The notes: generated from the sequence alone by a model not told the origin. DNA of 16,166 bases from Clostridiales bacterium (GCA_022777455.1 JALFGI010000213.1:1-16166); one strand, 5' to 3'; positions 1-7,472 are shown, counted from the stretch's first letter. Made by a program: numbers and translations.

Positions 1-178
1 TTAGCGCCCCTGGCTCTCCCTTTGGGAGAGCTGGCAGCCGTCAGGCTGACTGAGAGGGTACCGCAGTAAGACAGTAGCAAACCACACTGCCCTCTCAGTC
101 TGCCCCTTGGGGGCAGCCAGCCCCCCATAGGGGGAGCCAAGTGCCGCCTGCGGCGGCAAGCCCGCCAAATTATTATTT
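1..178 (-). repeat. Dispersed structured repeat, copy 1 (left end cut by window edge)
   Basis: This is the first of five related intergenic elements, in reverse orientation relative to copies 2, 4 and 5. It shows the shared arms: CTCTCCC-TTT-GGGAGAG, a GTCAGGCTGAC half-hairpin, CTGAGAGGGT pairing across a variable centre with CCCTCTCAG, a CTGCCCC/GGGGCAG hairpin and a CCCCC/GGGGG hairpin. The terminal repeat at 163-178 (CGCCAAATTATTATTT) is a decayed form of the family end CGCCAAATTACAATTT. The left terminus is outside the window. It contains no coding capacity and sits upstream of the two-component operon. Confidence 0.85.
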
Positions 179-231
179 GTATTATGGACAGGGAATTGTT
201 TATGGTATATTTTAATCTCAGGATATACAAT

Positions 232-248
232 CCTTTCAAAATGAAAGG
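232..248 (+). promoter_or_regulatory. Short inverted repeat touching the response-regulator ribosome-binding site
   Basis: CCTTTCA (232-238), loop AAA, TGAAAGG (242-248) is a perfect 7-bp inverted repeat. Its right arm runs into the purine-rich Shine-Dalgarno stretch GGGGGAG (247-253), which lies 7 nt before the ATG at 261. It could be an operator or an RBS-masking hairpin, or chance. No convincing -35/-10 pair was found upstream; a TATACA at 224-229 lacks a good -35 at proper spacing. Confidence 0.3.
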
Positions 249-260
249 GGGAGAAGAAAC

Positions 261-935
261 ATGAGAATCCTGCTTGCAGAGGATGAGCGGTCTTTGTCCC
301 GGGCGGTGGTGGCGCTGCTGGAGCGGAGCAACTATGCCGTGGATGCGGTGTTCGACGGGGTGGAGGCCCTGGAATACCTGGCTGCCGGGAATTATGACGC
401 GGTGATTCTGGACATAATGATGCCCCGGCTGGATGGGCTCAGCGTGCTCAGGCAGCTGCGCCGGCAGGGCAACCCCGTCCCGGTGCTGATGCTTACCGCA
501 AAATCCGAGATTGATGACAAGGTGGAGGGCCTGGATGCCGGCGCCAACGACTATCTGACCAAGCCCTTCTCCACCCGGGAGCTGCTGGCCCGGCTGCGGG
601 CCATCACCCGCACCCAGACGGGGCAGGTGAGCAGCAAGCTGAATTTTGGCAACGTGACCCTGGATCAGGTGAGCTTCGAGCTCAGCGGCCCCGGGGGCAG
701 CTTCCGGCTGGCCAACAAGGAATACCAGATGATGGAGCTGCTGCTGATGAATCCCGGCCAGACCATTTCCACTGAGCGCTTCCTGGAAAAAATCTGGGGC
801 TTCGACACCGAGGCGGAGCAGAACGTGGTGTGGGTGTACATCTCTTACCTGCGCAAAAAGCTGACGGCTCTGGGAGCCAACGTGCAGATTCGCGCCGCCC
901 GGAATGTGGGCTACCGACTGGAGGTGCCGGAATGA
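261..935 (+). CDS. OmpR/PhoB-family two-component response regulator
   Basis: This 224-residue protein is a cytoplasmic transcription factor switched by phosphorylation. The receiver domain (about 1-115) has the acidic pair E7/D8, phospho-acceptor D51 in ILDIMMP, the switch T79 and invariant K101 in the LTKPFS motif. A winged-helix DNA-binding domain (about 125-222) follows, with the typical ending YISYLRKKL ... RAARNVGYRL. Length is standard for the family. The ATG start has a strong upstream purine tract (GGGGGAG, 7 nt spacing). The stop codon overlaps the start of the downstream kinase (ATGA), so the two are translationally coupled and surely a cognate pair. The signal sensed and the regulon are not evident; the nearest neighbours give no clue such as a transporter. 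Confidence 0.96.
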   Translation: MRILLAEDERSLSRAVVALLERSNYAVDAVFDGVEALEYLAAGNYDAVILDIMMPRLDGLSVLRQLRRQGNPVPVLMLTAKSEIDDKVEGLDAGANDYLTKPFSTRELLARLRAITRTQTGQVSSKLNFGNVTLDQVSFELSGPGGSFRLANKEYQMMELLLMNPGQTISTERFLEKIWGFDTEAEQNVVWVYISYLRKKLTALGANVQIRAARNVGYRLEVPE

Positions 936-2221
936 TTCACATCCTTCGCAAGAAGCTCATCGGCGCCACCATGGTGTCGCTGACGCTGGTGCTGCTGATC
1001 ATTCTGGGGGCGGTGAATGCGGTGAGCTTTCATAAAACTGCCATGGATGCGGACCGAATTCTCTACCTGCTCTCTGAGAACCAGGGCGCTTTCCCGAAGC
1101 AGCTGAATCCCGGCATGGAAGATCGCGAGCCGCAGCGGGGGCAGCGGGTGGATCGCCCTTTCGGCCGGATGGATTTCTCTCCGGAAACCCCCTTTGAATC
1201 CCGGTTCTTTTCCGTGACGGTGGACGAGGCGGGAAGCCCGGTGTTTACGGACATCGCCAATATCGCTGCCATCGATTCCGAAACCGCCCAGCAGTACGCC
1301 GCTGACGTGCTCTCTTCCGGAAAACCCATGGGCTTCAAGGGAAATTACCGCTATCTGGTTTCCCAACAAGAGGACGCCACCCGGATCATTTTCCTGGACT
1401 GCGGCAGAAGTCTGGCCGCGTTCCAAACCACCCTGCTTGCCAGCTTCGGCATGGCGGGGGCGGGGCTGCTGGTGGTGTTCATTCTGCTGCTGGTGGTGTC
1501 CGGAAAAATCGTAAAGCCTCTGGCGGAAAGCTATGAAAAGCAGCGCCAGTTTATCACCGACGCGGGCCACGAGATCAAAACCCCGCTGACCATCATCAGC
1601 GCCGACGCTGACCTTTTGGAGCTGGAATATGGGGAAAACGAGTGGCTGCTGGACATCCGCCGTCAGGCCCAGCGGCTGACGGATCTGACCAAGGATCTGA
1701 TCTACTTGTCCCGGATGGATGAGGAAAAGCCCGGGGTGCAGTTTGTGGAGTTTCCGGTGTCCGATGTGGTGGAGGAGACGGCCCAGTCTTTTCAGGCCCT
1801 GGCCACCCAGCAGGGCAGGCACCTGGAGCTGCGGATTCAGAGTATGCTGTCCCTGGAAGGCAGCGGGAAGGATATCCGCCAGCTCACTTCCATCCTGCTG
1901 GACAATGCCCTGAAATATTCCCCCCAGGGCACGGACATCACCCTGACACTGGAGAAGGATGCCAAATCCATCCGCCTTTCCGTCCGCAATGCCATCGACC
2001 AGCCCATGAGCAAGGAGACCCTGGGGCGGCTGTTCGACCGGTTCTACCGGGTGGACGGCTCCCGTAATTCCTCCACCGGCGGCTACGGCCTGGGTCTGGC
2101 CATCGCCAGCGGCATCGTCACCGCCCATAAGGGGAAAATCCGGGCGGAAAGCCCGGAGGAAAAGACACTGGTGATTACCGCCACCTTCCCGGCGGTGAAT
2201 CCGGCCGCCATCCGCAATTGA
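932..2221 (+). CDS. Membrane sensor histidine kinase (HisKA/HATPase type)
   Basis: The product is 429 residues from the ATG at 932, which overlaps the regulator stop codon as ATGA; a longer in-frame start inside the regulator gene is rejected. TM1 is at about 9-31, an extracytoplasmic sensor segment of about 130 residues follows, and TM2 is at about 170-190. No clear HAMP is seen between TM2 and HisKA. The HisKA dimerisation box FITDAGHEIKTPL carries phospho-acceptor H213. The ATPase domain has the N box LLDNALKYS (N325), F box LFDRFYRVD (about 367-375) and G2 box GGYGLGLA (383-390). The G1 box is unusual: where DxGxG normally stands the protein reads VRNAIDQPMS, so the adenine-contacting Asp is Asn. 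Related Firmicutes kinases are known to carry Asn there, so it is probably active. It phosphorylates the upstream regulator. The ligand is unknown. Confidence 0.95.
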   Translation: MIHILRKKLIGATMVSLTLVLLIILGAVNAVSFHKTAMDADRILYLLSENQGAFPKQLNPGMEDREPQRGQRVDRPFGRMDFSPETPFESRFFSVTVDEAGSPVFTDIANIAAIDSETAQQYAADVLSSGKPMGFKGNYRYLVSQQEDATRIIFLDCGRSLAAFQTTLLASFGMAGAGLLVVFILLLVVSGKIVKPLAESYEKQRQFITDAGHEIKTPLTIISADADLLELEYGENEWLLDIRRQAQRLTDLTKDLIYLSRMDEEKPGVQFVEFPVSDVVEETAQSFQALATQQGRHLELRIQSMLSLEGSGKDIRQLTSILLDNALKYSPQGTDITLTLEKDAKSIRLSVRNAIDQPMSKETLGRLFDRFYRVDGSRNSSTGGYGLGLAIASGIVTAHKGKIRAESPEEKTLVITATFPAVNPAAIRN

Positions 2222-2246
2222 CATTTTTCTCCATCTATGCTATACT
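2218..2246 (+). promoter_or_regulatory. Near-consensus sigma-A promoter overlapping the kinase stop codon
   Basis: TTGACA (2218-2223), a 17-nt spacer, then TATACT (2241-2246), preceded by TG at 2238-2239 (extended -10). This is the best promoter match in the window. The -35 box includes the TGA stop of the kinase. The expected transcription start is about 2253-2255. No + strand protein gene lies downstream for more than 6 kb, so its product would be the short RNA at about 2254-2315. Confidence 0.75.
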
Positions 2247-2253
2247 CTCCCCC

Positions 2254-2315
2254 GAGAGCAAGGGTGCTCACGCTGATACGGGAATTCCCGTACCATCGTG
2301 GGCACCTGTTTTTTT
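2254..2315 (+). ncRNA. Predicted small RNA of about 62 nt, unrecognised family
   Basis: The transcript predicted from the promoter at 2218-2246 is a compact hairpin with a terminator tail. The outer stem is GGTGCTCACG (2263-2272) with CGTGGGCACC (2297-2306), 10 bp with one G-U. A 4x4 internal loop (CTGA/CCAT) follows, then an inner stem TACGGG/CCCGTA (2277-2282/2287-2292) with loop AATT. A run of seven T lies at 2309-2315. GAGC (2256-2259) could alternatively pair with GCTC (2266-2269), opening the outer stem. I do not recognise it as 6S, SRP RNA, tmRNA or any riboswitch I know, and no gene follows in this orientation. The same hairpin may also terminate the kinase operon; on that reading it is only a terminator, and the promoter is what argues for a separate RNA. 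Confidence 0.5.
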
Positions 2316-2345
2316 GTGCATATGGGTTTTCCTCAGCAGAAAGAG

Positions 2346-2560
2346 AAATTGTAATTTGACGACCGGAACCGACGCACCCCTTGGCTCCCCCTCTGGGGGA
2401 GCTGGCTGCCCCTTACGGGGCAGACTGAGAGGGCCGCATGGTTTGATTTCGGGTGCTATTAACTTACTGCGGTACCCTCTCAGTCAGCCTGTTCGGCTGA
2501 CAGCTCTCCCAAAGGGAGAGCCAAGGGGCGCAGCCGTATCTGCCCGCCAAATTACAATTT
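2346..2560 (+). repeat. Dispersed structured repeat, copy 2 (complete, 215 bp)
   Basis: This is a complete element bounded by terminal inverted repeats: AAATTGTAATTTGACG at the left and CGCCAAATTACAATTT at the right. Inside, ACCCCTTGGCTC pairs with GAGCCAAGGGG near the other end. Between them are hairpins CCCCC-TCT-GGGGG, CTGCCCC-TTA-CGGGGCAG, CTGAGAGGG...CCCTCTCAG closing a variable centre of about 40 nt, GTCAGCCTGTTCGGCTGAC and CTCTCCC-AAA-GGGAGAG. It lies between the convergent kinase/sRNA and cca units. There is no transposase. Confidence 0.9.
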
Positions 2561-2610
2561 ACTGCGCCGCAAAAGCGGACAGCCTAAATGTCTTTTCCAC
2601 CTTTATTATG

Positions 2611-2641
2611 AAAAAGGAGCCTTCCGGTTATGGAAAGCTCC
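2611..2641 (-). terminator. Rho-independent terminator of the membrane protein-cca unit
   Basis: On the minus strand the hairpin GGAGCTTTCC / GGAAGGCTCC (10 bp, one G-U; loop ATAACC) is followed by TTTTT. It begins 2 nt after the cca stop codon (TAA at 2646-2644). Confidence 0.85.
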
Positions 2642-2643
2642 GA

Positions 2644-3960
2644 TTATTCCTGCTGTTTTACCGCCTGCAGGAGGGCGGCTTTTTCGTTGGGCAGGGTGCC
2701 GCTGAGCACCTGCTCCAACAGGTCATTCAGGCAGTCCCCGATTTGCCTGCCCTTCAGACCCAGCTCCATCAGGTCGCCGCCCTTTACTGCCAGGGATTTC
2801 AGGGTGATGCGGCCTTCTCGGGCGTCCAGCTGCTCCAGCAGGGCGCGCAGGCGGGGATAGCGGCTGCTGTGTTCGTGTTCGCTGGTGCCTTTGCCCCGCA
2901 TGTCTGCCTCCTGGAGACAGAACATCCTCTCCAGCTTTTCCCGTCCGTAACGGGAAAGCCAGCGGCGCAGCATGGTTTCCTCCGGTTGGAGGACGGACAT
3001 ATGGTGTTCGATGAGCCACACCGCTTCCTCCCGCACCCCGGCGGGGGCACGGAGCCGCTGCAGCACGGTGTCCGCCATCCGGGCGCCTGCCTGGGCGTGG
3101 CCCTTGAAATGGCCCCGGCCGGTTTCATCTTGGGTGAAGCAGGGCACCTTACCGATGTCGTGGAGCAGCGCTGCCCAGCGAAGGGCCAGGTCGGCGGGGA
3201 CAGCCGCGGTGACGTAAGCGGTGTGGGTGAACACATCGTAGGCGTGGTGGGGGGAATGCTGCCGGAAGCCCACTGTGGGGGCCAGTTCCGGGATTGCCTG
3301 AGAAAGAATGGGTGCAAAGCGCAGCAGGTCTTCCGCAGTGGCCTTCAGCAAAAAGCCGGACAGCTCCTCATACACCCGCTCCCGGGCAAGGGAATCTGTC
3401 AGGGGGGCCAGGGCGATCATGGCGGCCAGGGTTTCTTCCTCCACCGAAAAGCCGAACCGGGCGGCGAAGCGCATCCCCCGGAGAATCCGCAGGGCATCCT
3501 CCCGGAACCGGGTCTCCGGCTCCCCAACGCACCGCAGCACCCCGGCCTTCAAATCCTCTATTCCGCCGAAGGGGTCCGCGAAATCCCGGGTGGGGGACCA
3601 GGCGATGGCGTTGACGGTGAAATCCCGCCGGGCCAGGTCCTCCCGGATGTCCGGTACGAACGCCACCCAGTCCGGATGACGGTTGTCCCGGTAGTCCCCC
3701 TCCCGGCGGAAGGTGGTGATCTCAATCTCCTCCCCCGGCGCAAGCAGCTTCACTGTGCCGTGTTTGATTCCGGTGAAATCCTGGGGGATGTGGCGAAAGA
3801 CGGCGCTGGTCTGTTCCGGCAGGGCGGCAGTGCACACATCGTAGTCGTGGGGGGTGATGCCCATGAGGGAGTCCCGCACGCAGCCGCCCACCAAATAAGC
3901 AGCGAAGCCCGCATCTTCCAGAGCACGGACGCAAGCTTCGATTTGCTCTGGCAGAACCAT
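2644..3960 (-). CDS. cca: CCA tRNA nucleotidyltransferase (HD-domain type)
   Basis: The 438-residue enzyme adds or repairs the 3'-CCA end of tRNAs from CTP and ATP in the cytoplasm. The class II nucleotidyltransferase head shows LVGGCVRDSLMG (23-34), the metal-binding D39/D41 (HDYDV), and RRDFTVNA (111-118), which belongs to the nucleotide-selection region. EDALRILRGMRFAARFGF (155-171) is the classic neck signature. An HD domain follows, with H246 and the HD pair H267/D268 in ALLHDIGKVP. The length fits Firmicutes CCA enzymes with HD domains. The ATG is 3 nt after the stop of the upstream membrane-protein gene, and its GGAGGA RBS lies within that gene's end, so the two are co-transcribed. A terminator follows directly. 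Confidence 0.96.
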   Translation of the reverse strand: MVLPEQIEACVRALEDAGFAAYLVGGCVRDSLMGITPHDYDVCTAALPEQTSAVFRHIPQDFTGIKHGTVKLLAPGEEIEITTFRREGDYRDNRHPDWVAFVPDIREDLARRDFTVNAIAWSPTRDFADPFGGIEDLKAGVLRCVGEPETRFREDALRILRGMRFAARFGFSVEEETLAAMIALAPLTDSLARERVYEELSGFLLKATAEDLLRFAPILSQAIPELAPTVGFRQHSPHHAYDVFTHTAYVTAAVPADLALRWAALLHDIGKVPCFTQDETGRGHFKGHAQAGARMADTVLQRLRAPAGVREEAVWLIEHHMSVLQPEETMLRRWLSRYGREKLERMFCLQEADMRGKGTSEHEHSSRYPRLRALLEQLDAREGRITLKSLAVKGGDLMELGLKGRQIGDCLNDLLEQVLSGTLPNEKAALLQAVKQQE

Positions 3961-3963
3961 GGC

Positions 3964-4677
3964 TTATTCCTCCGCCGGACGCAGCCGGGCCATCTCCGCT
4001 GCGACCCACACGGCGGCGGCGCAGAAGAAGGAGACGAACATCCCCTGGCTGCCGGCAGCGGCGCAGAAATACACGGCCAGCAGTCCGGTGGCGGGTGCCA
4101 AAGCGGAAGCCGGAAGCCCGGCAGCCCGGGCCATATGGTGGTAGGCGCTGAGGGTCAGGCACAGCACCGCACCCAGGCCCAGAACATAGTTCATCAGCTG
4201 GGGCACCTCACTGTAGAACTGATAGTACTCCAGCAGCACCAGCACACTCAGCACGCAGGGGGCAGCCGACAGCAGGAAGAAGGGCTTCCTTTTCAGCAGC
4301 TGCATCACGGCGGAAACCAGCAGGGAAATTGCGGTGAGCACGCAGAAAATCCGGTACACCAGCACCAGGGCAGCCGGGCCCTTGGCGGGCTCCAGCAGCA
4401 GCGTCAGGATTCCCGCGGCAAAGAAGGCGTTGCTCAGCGCCCCCACCACCGGGCTGCCCTCCGTCACCCGGGTACGCCGGGTCAGGACGAAGGCTGCCGC
4501 AATGACGCAGCCGGTGAGCACCCACAGGAGAATTTCCGGCACGGTGCCGAAGGGCAGCAGATCGGACACCGGGTCCTCCACCCGGCTTGCAAACAGCCAC
4601 TTGTGCAGGCCCCAGCCCATCAGCCCCAGCAGCAGATACACCGGGGGCAGCAGACCCATTATTTTTTCTTTACGCAT
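3964..4677 (-). CDS. Multi-spanning membrane protein of unknown function
   Basis: I do not recognise a family. The 237-residue protein is almost entirely hydrophobic, with about seven predicted membrane segments (roughly 8-29, 46-66, 77-96, 101-126, 131-153, 160-182, 195-230). The loops are short and carry basic residues (KRK at 129-131, RRTR at 67-70), fitting an integral inner-membrane protein. No catalytic motif or transporter signature is visible. The start ATG is supported by AAGGAGG (4685-4691) at 7 nt spacing. It is the first gene of a two-gene unit with cca; only 3 nt separate them. The pairing may be mere co-transcription. Repeat copy 3 begins 44 bp upstream, so the promoter must lie in or beside the repeat. 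Confidence 0.85.
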   Translation of the reverse strand: MRKEKIMGLLPPVYLLLGLMGWGLHKWLFASRVEDPVSDLLPFGTVPEILLWVLTGCVIAAAFVLTRRTRVTEGSPVVGALSNAFFAAGILTLLLEPAKGPAALVLVYRIFCVLTAISLLVSAVMQLLKRKPFFLLSAAPCVLSVLVLLEYYQFYSEVPQLMNYVLGLGAVLCLTLSAYHHMARAAGLPASALAPATGLLAVYFCAAAGSQGMFVSFFCAAAVWVAAEMARLRPAEE

Positions 4678-4720
4678 GGCAATGCCTCCTTATTGAAATA
4701 TGCGGATTGTTTGGTTCGGA

Positions 4721-4939
4721 AAATTGGTATTTGGCGGGCAGATACTGCAGCGCCCCTTGGCTCTCCCTTTGGGAGAGCTGTCAGCCGAACAGGCTGACTG
4801 AGAGGGTGCCGCAGGAAAGATCGCAACAGCTTTAAATCCAAACTGTGTTGCCCTCTCAGTCTGCCCCATAGGGGGCAGCCAGCTCCCCCATAGGGGGAGC
4901 CAAGGGGCGCGTCGGTTCCGGTACGCCAAATTACAATTT
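4721..4939 (-). repeat. Dispersed structured repeat, copy 3 (complete, 219 bp, reverse orientation)
   Basis: The ends are AAATTGGTATTTGGCG (one change plus local drift from the family end) and CGCCAAATTACAATTT. The internal arms match copies 2, 4 and 5 read on the other strand, including CTGTCAGCCGAACAGGCTGAC, CTGAGAGGGT/CCCTCTCAG and CTCCCCC-TAT-GGGGGAG. The variable centre (about 4810-4850) is AT-richer and unlike the other copies. It fills the space between the DUF1624 gene and the membrane-protein gene; its hairpins may stop transcription leaving the ligase operon, which has no other visible terminator. Confidence 0.9.
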
Positions 4940-4955
4940 CCCGGGATGCCCATGA

Positions 4956-5669
4956 TCAAATCATCCAGTTGATCACCATGGTTACCCCCGCCAGCACCGG
5001 CTGGTGGAGCAGGTAGATGGTCAGGGAATGTCTCCCCATGGCCCGCAGCAGCCGGATGGGTGGGAGGTCGGGAGAGACACCGGGGAACCGGGTCCTTTTC
5101 TCCCGGTAGAGGGTCCGGCCCAGCACCGCTCCCAGCAGGAAAAAGCCCAGGTTGGGAAGCAGAGGAAAATAGTCCGAGGAAATAAATCCGTCCGGGCAGA
5201 TGCCTAGGGGGATCAGCGCCCAGTGGGCGTCAAAATACACCCGGGCCAGCACCAGTCCCGCTGCCGTCAGCACAAGCCCCAGCAGGGCCAGGTTCCAGCT
5301 GGGTAGCCGGCGCAGCCAGTGCCACAGCACCATGCACACGCCCAGGCAGTGGAGGGCGCCGAACCAGATGATGATGCCCCTGTCCGCCAGACCCAGCAGG
5401 TACATTCCCGCCGTGACGGCGGTGCACAGAAGTCCGCAGGCGAACACCAGTCCGCCCCGGCCCATTCTTCCGCTGCCCAGGGTGGCGCTGATGCCGGAAA
5501 TCACCAGGAAGACGAAGCCGCAGTTGTTCTTGATGAACAGGTACCATTCCGGCTCCTGCCAGGAAAAAACGCCCCATAAATCCACCAGATCATACACAAA
5601 ATGGATGATGAGCATTCCCAGCAGGGCCAGGCCCCGGGCGGCATCCAGCTCCCAGATGCGGTTTTTCAT
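4956..5669 (-). CDS. DUF1624 / heparan-alpha-glucosaminide N-acetyltransferase-like membrane acyltransferase
   Basis: This 237-residue polytopic protein opens with the family hallmark ELDAARGLALLGMLIIHFVYDL (R12, G13 and H23 are the key residues). It also has a later GRHSLTIYLLHQP motif at the C-terminus. This family (HGSNAT catalytic domain, related to acyltransferase 3) is thought to move acyl groups from acyl-CoA across or at the membrane onto sugars or other acceptors; the bacterial substrates are mostly unknown. The length suits the short DUF1624 form. Its ATG overlaps the stop of the acyl-CoA ligase gene by 4 bp, so the two are translationally coupled. A link between ligase product and acyltransferase donor is an attractive inference. 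Repeat copy 3 follows 16 bp after the stop codon. Confidence 0.85.
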   Translation of the reverse strand: MKNRIWELDAARGLALLGMLIIHFVYDLVDLWGVFSWQEPEWYLFIKNNCGFVFLVISGISATLGSGRMGRGGLVFACGLLCTAVTAGMYLLGLADRGIIIWFGALHCLGVCMVLWHWLRRLPSWNLALLGLVLTAAGLVLARVYFDAHWALIPLGICPDGFISSDYFPLLPNLGFFLLGAVLGRTLYREKRTRFPGVSPDLPPIRLLRAMGRHSLTIYLLHQPVLAGVTMVINWMI

Positions 5670-7393
5670 CCGTTGTTCCCCATGGCGGCGTTGGCTTCCT
5701 CTTCCAGCACCCGGTAAGCCACCTTGCCCACCAATGTCTTGGGCAGCTCCTTGCGGAACTCAATTTCCCGGGGCATGGCGTACTTGGCGATGTGCTTGGA
5801 GCAGTAGTTAAGCAGCTCTTCCTTTAATTCCTCCGTGGGCTCCACCCCGGGCATGGGCACCACATAGGCCTTCACCCGCTGCACCCGGTAAGGGTCCTTC
5901 ACGCCGATGATGCAGGACAGCAGCACCTTTTCGTGTCCGTCGATGATATTTTCCAGCTGGGAGGGGTAGACGTTGTAGCCGGAGGTGATGATCATCCGCT
6001 TCATCCGCTGGCGGAAATACACGAAACCATCCTGGTCCATGTGGCCCAGGTCGCCGGTGTGGAGCCAGATGCGGCCGTCGTAGTGGCGGCGCAGGGTGGA
6101 GACGGTCTCCTCAAGGTTGTCCATGTAGCCCATCATTACTGTGGGACCGGAGACGCAGATTTCGCCTTCGATGTTGGGCTCCACCTCGTTGGTGGTGCCG
6201 GGCTCCACAATTTTATAGAAGGTATCCGGGAAGGGCACGCCGATGGAGCCCGCCCGGGCATAGTCCTTGGGAGTCAGGCAGGAGGCGGTGACGCACTCGG
6301 TAGTGCCGTAGCCCTCCCGAATCTGCTCGCTGCAGCCGTGGGCCTTCAGAAAGGCGTCCACCTTCTTCTTCAGCTCCGGGGAGAGGCTGTCGCCGCCGGA
6401 GAAGATGCCCCGCAGGAAGCTCAAGTCTGCGCCCTCCAGCTTTTCCGCCCGGAGCAGAGCCTCAAACAATGTGGGCACGCCGGGAATCAGGTTGGGCTTC
6501 TGCTTCACCAGCACGTCGGCATAGGTGTTCACGTTGAACTGGGGGATCAGGATGCAGGTGCCGCCGGCAATCAGGGGGGTGTGGATGCCGATGCCCAGGC
6601 CGAAGCCATGGAACACGGGCATCACGGAGAGCATCTTCATCCCGGCGATTTCCTCCATGGTGAATCCGGAGGCGGCGATGGTCTGCAATGCCAGGGCATT
6701 GAAATTCAGGTTGGAGAGCATGATGCCCTTGGTGGTGCCGGTGGTGCCGCCGGAATAGAGGATGGCGCCGCACTCGTCATACTTGCCGTCGTCGGCGGGG
6801 AGCACTTGATTCCGCCCGGCGGCAACCATCTTGTACCACAGGGTGTAGCCGGTTTTGGGCAGCTTCTTGATGGCCCGGGCGCCTTTGGTCATGGGATAGA
6901 GCAGGCTCAAAGGAGCGGGAAGCTCATCGGCCACCTTGGCGATGAGGATTTTGCAGGGGGTTTCCAGCTGGGGCAGGATCTCTGCCACCTTGTAGTAGAA
7001 CTGGTCCAGGGTGAGGATGGCCTTGGATTTGGAGAAATTCAGGTAGAAAGCGATCTCCTGGGCGGCGGACAGGGGATGGATCATGTTGGGCACTGCGCCG
7101 ATGCGGTTCAGAGCATAGAAGCAGTCCAGCGCCTGGGGAGTGTTGGCCATGCAGATGGTCACCCGGTCACCCTTGCGGATGCCCATTTTGTACAGGCCCT
7201 TGGCAGCGGCCTCAATGCGCTGCATGAATTCCTGATAGGAGGTCTTTTTGCCCATGAACACATAGGCGGTGTTGTTCGGCTTCCGCTTTGCTGCCTGCGC
7301 CACCAGCTGGTACATGGTGGCGTGGGGGTAATCCAGGGACGCGGGGGCATTGCCGTAGTATTTCAGCCAGGGAGAGGAGGAGGCCAAGCCCAT
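5666..7393 (-). CDS. AMP-forming acyl-CoA ligase (long-chain fatty-acid type)
   Basis: The 575-residue ANL-superfamily enzyme activates a carboxylic acid with ATP to acyl-AMP and then acyl-CoA. Motifs in order: the phosphate-binding loop YSGGTTGTTKG (213-223), A4-like PVFHGFG (259-265), GYGTTE (361-366), the TGD motif HTGDLG (445-450), the hinge region RMKRMIITSGYNVYPSQLE (463-481) and the catalytic lysine K557 in PKTLVGKV. The acid specificity cannot be read from sequence; the overall pattern is closest to long-chain ligases. There are no membrane segments. The ATG at 7393 has AAAGGA about 14 nt upstream, longer than usual, so the start is likely but not certain. The gene overlaps the DUF1624 acyltransferase by ATGA. 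Confidence 0.92.
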   Translation of the reverse strand: MGLASSSPWLKYYGNAPASLDYPHATMYQLVAQAAKRKPNNTAYVFMGKKTSYQEFMQRIEAAAKGLYKMGIRKGDRVTICMANTPQALDCFYALNRIGAVPNMIHPLSAAQEIAFYLNFSKSKAILTLDQFYYKVAEILPQLETPCKILIAKVADELPAPLSLLYPMTKGARAIKKLPKTGYTLWYKMVAAGRNQVLPADDGKYDECGAILYSGGTTGTTKGIMLSNLNFNALALQTIAASGFTMEEIAGMKMLSVMPVFHGFGLGIGIHTPLIAGGTCILIPQFNVNTYADVLVKQKPNLIPGVPTLFEALLRAEKLEGADLSFLRGIFSGGDSLSPELKKKVDAFLKAHGCSEQIREGYGTTECVTASCLTPKDYARAGSIGVPFPDTFYKIVEPGTTNEVEPNIEGEICVSGPTVMMGYMDNLEETVSTLRRHYDGRIWLHTGDLGHMDQDGFVYFRQRMKRMIITSGYNVYPSQLENIIDGHEKVLLSCIIGVKDPYRVQRVKAYVVPMPGVEPTEELKEELLNYCSKHIAKYAMPREIEFRKELPKTLVGKVAYRVLEEEANAAMGNNG

Positions 7394-7472
7394 AATGACA
7401 GTTCATTTCCTTTCTGTTTGACCCCAAAGGGGGGATAAAGTGAAGATATAACATGCTTATCAGCCATCAGAT

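Noticed and set aside
830..931. Longer N-terminus for the histidine kinase
   Set aside because: The extension lies inside the regulator gene in another frame and lacks an RBS; the ATGA overlap at 932 is the natural start.
911..2224. 437-codon minus-strand frame opposite the histidine kinase
   Set aside because: Shadow frame; the kinase H, N, F and G2 boxes are on the + strand and its start is coupled to the regulator.
2254..2315. Riboswitch reading of the predicted small RNA
   Set aside because: No downstream gene on the + strand, and no match to the conserved cores of preQ1, fluoride, guanidine, c-di-GMP, THF or ZTP classes that I can recall.
2218..4797. Long + strand open frame (859 codons) opposite cca and the membrane protein
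   Set aside because: It is the antisense shadow of two clear minus-strand genes in GC-rich DNA; its translation is Gly/Gln/His-rich without any motif, and it runs through repeat copy 2.
5933..7438. 501-codon + strand frame opposite the acyl-CoA ligase
   Set aside because: Shadow of a gene with complete ANL motifs; no RBS or domain.
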